Assembly: GCA_963803155.1 (NCBI GenBank) | Contig: CAWDMN010000062.1 | Span: forward strand, 1 to 10,887 | DNA length: 10,887 nt | Direction: 5' to 3' | Origin: CAWDMN01 sp963803155 | GTDB lineage: Bacteria; Acidobacteriota; Terriglobia; Versatilivoradales; Versatilivoraceae | Part shown: positions 8,221-10,887 of the stretch, piece by piece | Numbering within the stretch: position 1 is the first letter of the stretch | Layout of the letters: every line of letters starts with the position of its first letter | The notes under the pieces: generated by a model | Databases searched by the model: none | Seen by the model: only the letters and a program-made list of their open reading frames with translations | What the model was told of the DNA's origin: nothing | Position numbers and translations under genes: made by a program

Positions 8221-9093
8221 TCAATAAATGACTTTGTTGAGAGGATACTCGATAATTCCTTCCGCCCCAGCTTTTTTTAACCGCGGGATAATATCGCGGA
8301 CGATTTCCTCATCAATAATGACTTCGATGGCGACCCAGTCTGAGTCCGCCTGGCTGGAAATGGTGGGGGTGTGCAAAGCCGGCAATTGTTGGATGATCTG
8401 TTCCAGCCTGTCTTTGGGAGCATTCATCTTCAATCCCACCTTGGCTTCGGCTTCCAAAGCGCCACGCAAAAGCATCCCGATGATTTCCAATTTTTCCCTC
8501 TTCCATGGATCGTCCCAGGCGGCATGGTTCGCAATCAACTTGGTGGTCGATTCCACAACGGTATCCACAATCCGAAGCTTGTGAGCCCTCAATGAGGAGC
8601 CGGTTTCCGTGCCTTCCACAATGGCGTCGACCAGGTGGGGGACCTTGATCTCGGTAGCGCCCCAGGAGTATTCCACTTCGGCGGAAACACCATGCTTTTC
8701 AAGATAGCGCTGCGTGGCATTGACCAATTCCGTGGCAATCCTTTTTCCCTCGAGGTCCTTCACCGAATGAATGTCCGAATTATCCGGGACTGCCACCACC
8801 CAGCGGAAAACACTACTGGTGGCCTTGCTGTAGATCAAGTTCTCAATTTCCACGACATCGGCCCCGTTCTCCGTAATCCAATCCTTTCCCGTGAGGCCTG
8901 CGTCCAATACCCCCCGTTCCACATACCGGGCAATCTCCTGCGCCCGAAACATCAAGCATTCGATTTCCTTGTCATCAATAGAGGGCATATAGGATCTGCC
9001 CGACACTATGATTTTGTAACCTGCTTTCCCAAATAGCCGGATCGTCGATTCCTGTAAGCTTCCTTTGGGAATTCCCAGGATCAGCTTTTTCAA
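8221..9093 (-). CDS. hisG: ATP phosphoribosyltransferase, long form
   Basis: Catalyses the first step of histidine biosynthesis, joining ATP and PRPP to give phosphoribosyl-ATP; cytoplasmic. At 290 residues it is the long, hexameric form with its own C-terminal regulatory domain, so no HisZ partner is expected. Seen in the sequence: the N-terminal LGIPKGSLQE (6-15), GLTGKDWI (66-73), and the PRPP-binding loop DAIVEGTETGSSL (156-168). The C-terminal ACT-like HisG_C domain covers about 215-288 (KVGLKMNAPKDRL... through WVAIEVIIDEEIVRDIIPRLKKAGAEGII), the site of histidine feedback inhibition in this class. The start codon is TTG (9093-9091), placed by a strong AGGGAGGAG upstream and by homology starting at KKLILGIPKG. 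No other his gene is adjacent, so the gene is dispersed or monocistronic. It lies between the ribulokinase fragment and the DUF3857/TPR gene, all on the minus strand. Confidence 0.96.
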   Translation of the reverse strand: MKKLILGIPKGSLQESTIRLFGKAGYKIIVSGRSYMPSIDDKEIECLMFRAQEIARYVERGVLDAGLTGKDWITENGADVVEIENLIYSKATSSVFRWVVAVPDNSDIHSVKDLEGKRIATELVNATQRYLEKHGVSAEVEYSWGATEIKVPHLVDAIVEGTETGSSLRAHKLRIVDTVVESTTKLIANHAAWDDPWKREKLEIIGMLLRGALEAEAKVGLKMNAPKDRLEQIIQQLPALHTPTISSQADSDWVAIEVIIDEEIVRDIIPRLKKAGAEGIIEYPLNKVIY

Positions 9094-9099
9094 TTTTCA

Positions 9100-9108
9100 C
9101 TCCTCCCT
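9100..9108 (-). promoter_or_regulatory. Strong Shine-Dalgarno deciding the TTG start of hisG
   Basis: On the minus strand AGGGAGGAG ends 6 nt before the TTG at 9093-9091. There is no ATG or GTG at this place, so this strong site supports a genuine TTG start, which may moderate expression. Confidence 0.75.
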
Positions 9109-9120
9109 AGAAAATAGCGT

Positions 9121-9198
9121 GGATGGAGGCGGGGTGCCTTCACTCCGCCTGAGTTTGCCAAGCCCGCTGAGACGGCCTGAGGGCAGGCCGCCTCCATC
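9121..9198. repeat. REP-like twin-hairpin intergenic element
   Basis: A compact palindromic block. Hairpin 1 has arms 9127-9136 and 9141-9150: ten pairs including one G-T wobble and a CCTT loop. Hairpin 2 has arms 9173-9179 and 9184-9190: seven perfect pairs with an AGGG loop. An alternative outer pairing joins GATGGAGGCGG (9122-9132) to CCGCCTCCATC (9188-9198), 11 perfect pairs enclosing the whole block. There is no T-run on either side, so it is not a terminator. GC-rich paired hairpins of this sort are typical of REP/BIME repeats and small non-autonomous elements. No second copy occurs in this window, so the repeat nature is inferred. It sits just upstream of the hisG ribosome site. Confidence 0.6.
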
Positions 9199-9285
9199 AT
9201 CCCATTTTCATTCTCTTGTTGAGCCAGCCACGTTGGCATGAGCGGCTCCGCAGTAAAGCAGCATTCAAATTTCATCATGATATTT

Positions 9286-9323
9286 TTGCGGGAGATTTGG
9301 CGCCACAAGATCAACCCCCGCAA
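9286..9323. repeat. Inverted repeat just downstream of the ribulokinase stop
   Basis: TTGCGGG (9286-9292) and CCCGCAA (9317-9323) pair perfectly over 7 bp around a 24-nt loop, starting 6 nt past the ribulokinase stop on the minus strand. The loop contains the 6-bp palindrome GGCGCC. The stem is followed by A-rich rather than T-rich sequence on the minus strand, so a terminator role is doubtful. Confidence 0.3.
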
Positions 9324-9328
9324 TCATC

Positions 9329-10384
9329 TTATGATCTCACCTTCGCCGCAACTCTCCGAAGCGTGGGCAGAACGTCGCCTATTGGGATTGCGGTGGAGGC
9401 AGGTTTCCCCATGGAGAAATAAAGCCTTCGATAGAGAGGATAGAGTTCCTCATAAACCGCGGCCTCGGAAGGATCCGGCAAAACTTCGCGGTATTTGGGA
9501 CACAAAGCCTGCTGCGCTTCTTCAATGGTCTGAAACGTTCCGGCCGCAAGAAACGCAAATATCGCGGATCCCAAGCTGGTCACTTCAGATTCGGGCACAA
9601 GCACAGGTTTATTCAAAACATTGGCATAAATCCGGTTCAGCTTCTCATTTTTCTGCGGAATCCCGCCCCCATTGATCACTCGCTGAATCATGACTCCATG
9701 TTCCGCCATCCGTTCAAAAATAACGCGCGTGTGAAATGCCGTTCCCTCGATTGCCGCGAAGAGTTCATCTTCCGCTCCGTGGGTCAAGTTCCAGCCGAGA
9801 GTGACACCTCCAAGTTCCGGATTGACTAAAACCGTCCGGTCGCCATTATCCCAGGTGAGTCTCAAAAGCCCAGTCTGTCCTGCTTTAAAATCTTCAATCT
9901 TCTTGGACAAATCCACCACGCTGCTGCCAGCCCGCCGGGCCACTGCATCAAAGATGTCTCCAGTCGCCGATAATCCCGCTTCTATGCCGAAGTAATCCGG
10001 GTGAATGGACCCTTTCACGACTCCGCAAACACCGGGGATCAAATCCACTTGTTTGGCAATCGCCATAATGCAGGTGGAAGTGCCGACCACATTGACTACA
10101 TCCCCTTCGCGCACGCCAGCGCCAATGGCGTCCCAATGAGCATCGAAGGCGCCCACTGGAATGGGAATGCCAGTTTTCAAACCCAGTTTCCGCGCCCATT
10201 CCGAAGATAGGTTCCCGGCAATATTCACAGAAGTTTCATATCGGCCTCGCAATTTCGAATGTATTCCTCTGAAAAGTGAATCGACTGTGATTAAAAAATC
10301 CTCTGGAGGCAATCCCCCCAAGGCGGCGTTCCACATCCACTTATGACCCATGGCGCAAATGCTGCGAGGCAATTTGGCGGGATC
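9329..10384 (-). CDS. araB: Ribulokinase, FGGY family, N-terminus missing
   Basis: C-terminal part of a sugar kinase of the FGGY family, closest in pattern to L-ribulokinase AraB (phosphorylates ribulose at O5 in arabinose catabolism). Visible from the 5' side are DPAKLPRSICAMGHK (homology reaching 10384), ALGGLPPEDF, SSEWARKLGL, and GAFDAHWDAIGAG carrying the likely catalytic Asp (D77 counted from the TTG at 10372). The GTSTC ATP-site motif (97-101), GSIHPDYFGIEAGLSATGDIF and the second FGGY signature NGGGIPQKN (234-242) with SLGSAIFAFLAAG follow. AraB is usually about 550-570 residues; roughly 200 N-terminal residues, including the sugar-binding half of domain I, are absent. In this phase a TAA (10387-10385) lies directly upstream of the homology, and no ribosome site supports the TTG at 10372 or the ATG at 10351. 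Without its N-terminus the product should be inactive. The C-terminal end looks natural. Confidence 0.85.
   Translation of the reverse strand, partial: DPAKLPRSICAMGHKWMWNAALGGLPPEDFLITVDSLFRGIHSKLRGRYETSVNIAGNLSSEWARKLGLKTGIPIPVGAFDAHWDAIGAGVREGDVVNVVGTSTCIMAIAKQVDLIPGVCGVVKGSIHPDYFGIEAGLSATGDIFDAVARRAGSSVVDLSKKIEDFKAGQTGLLRLTWDNGDRTVLVNPELGGVTLGWNLTHGAEDELFAAIEGTAFHTRVIFERMAEHGVMIQRVINGGGIPQKNEKLNRIYANVLNKPVLVPESEVTSLGSAIFAFLAAGTFQTIEEAQQALCPKYREVLPDPSEAAVYEELYPLYRRLYFSMGKPASTAIPIGDVLPTLRRVAAKVRS
10381..10384. other. Head-to-head junction of two truncated genes at GATC
   Basis: Minus-strand ribulokinase homology stops with the GAT codon at 10384-10382, and plus-strand M81 peptidase homology begins within a few codons of 10382. 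Both gene ends share the palindrome GATC. This marks a breakpoint, either biological or from cloning or assembly. Confidence 0.6.
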
Positions 10385-10887
10385 TTAAAGCGGGTGGCAT
10401 TCGGCGGCATACAGATCGAGTGCAGCACGTACAGTAATATTCGCGCCCGAATGGAGGATTTCCGGGTGCGAGAGAGGCCAGGCGCTGGCGGACGCACCGT
10501 TCTTCAAACACTTGAAGACCTACCCTTATCCTTTTCAACCGACCCTGCTCGCCGCCGCTGTGCCCGGCGGGCCGGTCGAACGAAAAACCTACGATGAACT
10601 GAAAGCTGAATTCCTGCATCGCGTCAGCGATTTGCTTCCGCTGGATGGCCTCTATTTGCCCATGCACGGAGCCATGTTTGTCGAGGGCATGCAGGATGCC
10701 GATGGAGATTGGATTGCCGCCGCTCGCGACGTCGTGGGTAAGGATTGCCTGATGACCGCGAGCTTTGACCTGCATGGAAGTTTGAGCCGGCGCATCATCG
10801 ACAACCTGGATATGCTTTCGGCCTTTCGCACCGCTCCGCATATTGATCGCGAGGAGACCGCGCGGCGGGCCTGTGACATGCTGGTTC
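10382..10887 (+). pseudogene. M81 family metallopeptidase (MlrC-like), start lost, frameshifted, cut by window end
   Basis: N-terminal part of a microcystinase C-like (MlrC, peptidase family M81) protein. The first frame reads LKRVAFGGIQIECSTYSNI then RARMEDFRVRE (about 10385-10474), matching the M81 opening GG..HE..TFS....EDF, with Ile in place of the usual His. The second frame, from about 10476 to the end, reads GQALADAPFFKHL, then AAAVPGGPVERKTYDELK, DGLYLPMHGAMFVEG, TASFDLHGSLS and FRTAPHIDREETARRA. The metal-ligand candidates Asp (10767-10769), His (10773-10775) and Asp (10845-10847) are kept. Removing one A at 10475 joins the frames as FRVREGQALAD, so a single-base insertion or sequencing error explains the break. 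No start codon precedes the homology: the codon before ATC-TTA-AAG is GGG, where ATG would fit. Family substrates are mostly unknown; linkage to sugar metabolism cannot be inferred from this junction. Confidence 0.75.

Noticed and set aside
10341..10841. Minus-strand open frame of 166 codons across the junction
   Set aside because: It is antisense to the M81 homology and crosses the breakpoint; the conserved M81 motifs are all on the plus strand.
1..10887. CRISPR array, tRNA/rRNA, insertion sequence, toxin-antitoxin or defence genes
   Set aside because: No repeated spacer-repeat units, tRNA-like cloverleaf, transposase motifs or recognised defence domains were seen on either strand.

Overview
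The window looks like chromosomal DNA from a Gram-negative-type bacterium of moderate GC content (roughly 50%). Split glycine decarboxylase (gcvPA/gcvPB), a very large secreted DUF3857/transglutaminase/TPR protein, a long-form HisG, a ribulokinase and an M81 (MlrC-type) metallopeptidase together suggest Verrucomicrobiota or Acidobacteriota. A GC-rich twin-hairpin intergenic repeat would fit the former. This placement is inference; the window has no rRNA or other marker gene.

Layout. (1) 44-4626, plus strand: a glycine cleavage operon in the order gcvT, gcvH, gcvPA, gcvPB. GcvPA/GcvPB (P-protein) decarboxylate glycine onto the lipoyl lysine of GcvH, and GcvT transfers the methylene group to tetrahydrofolate and releases ammonia. 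The lipoamide dehydrogenase that recycles GcvH is not in the window. gcvH and gcvPA abut. The 248-nt gcvT-gcvH gap carries short overlapping open frames that may be gene debris. (2) 4711-8010, minus strand, convergent with the gcv operon: a 1099-residue exported protein combining DUF3857, a transglutaminase fold with an intact Cys-His-Asp triad, a TPR array and a TonB-C-like tail. (3) 8221-9093, minus strand: hisG, standing apart from other his genes, with a TTG start behind a strong Shine-Dalgarno. (4) 9121-9198: a REP-like element of two hairpins with an alternative outer stem. (5) 9329-10384, minus strand: the C-terminal two thirds of a ribulokinase (AraB), cut at its 5' side. (6) 10382 to the window end, plus strand: the beginning of an M81 metallopeptidase that lacks its start codon and has a one-base frameshift near 10475.

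The most notable signal is the boundary between (5) and (6). Two unrelated genes meet head to head, both truncated, exactly at a GATC tetranucleotide (10381-10384). A rearrangement breakpoint is possible, but a GATC junction is also what a Sau3AI/MboI ligation chimera or a misassembly would leave. I saw no convincing new defence, mobile or RNA system; most of the window is ordinary metabolism.
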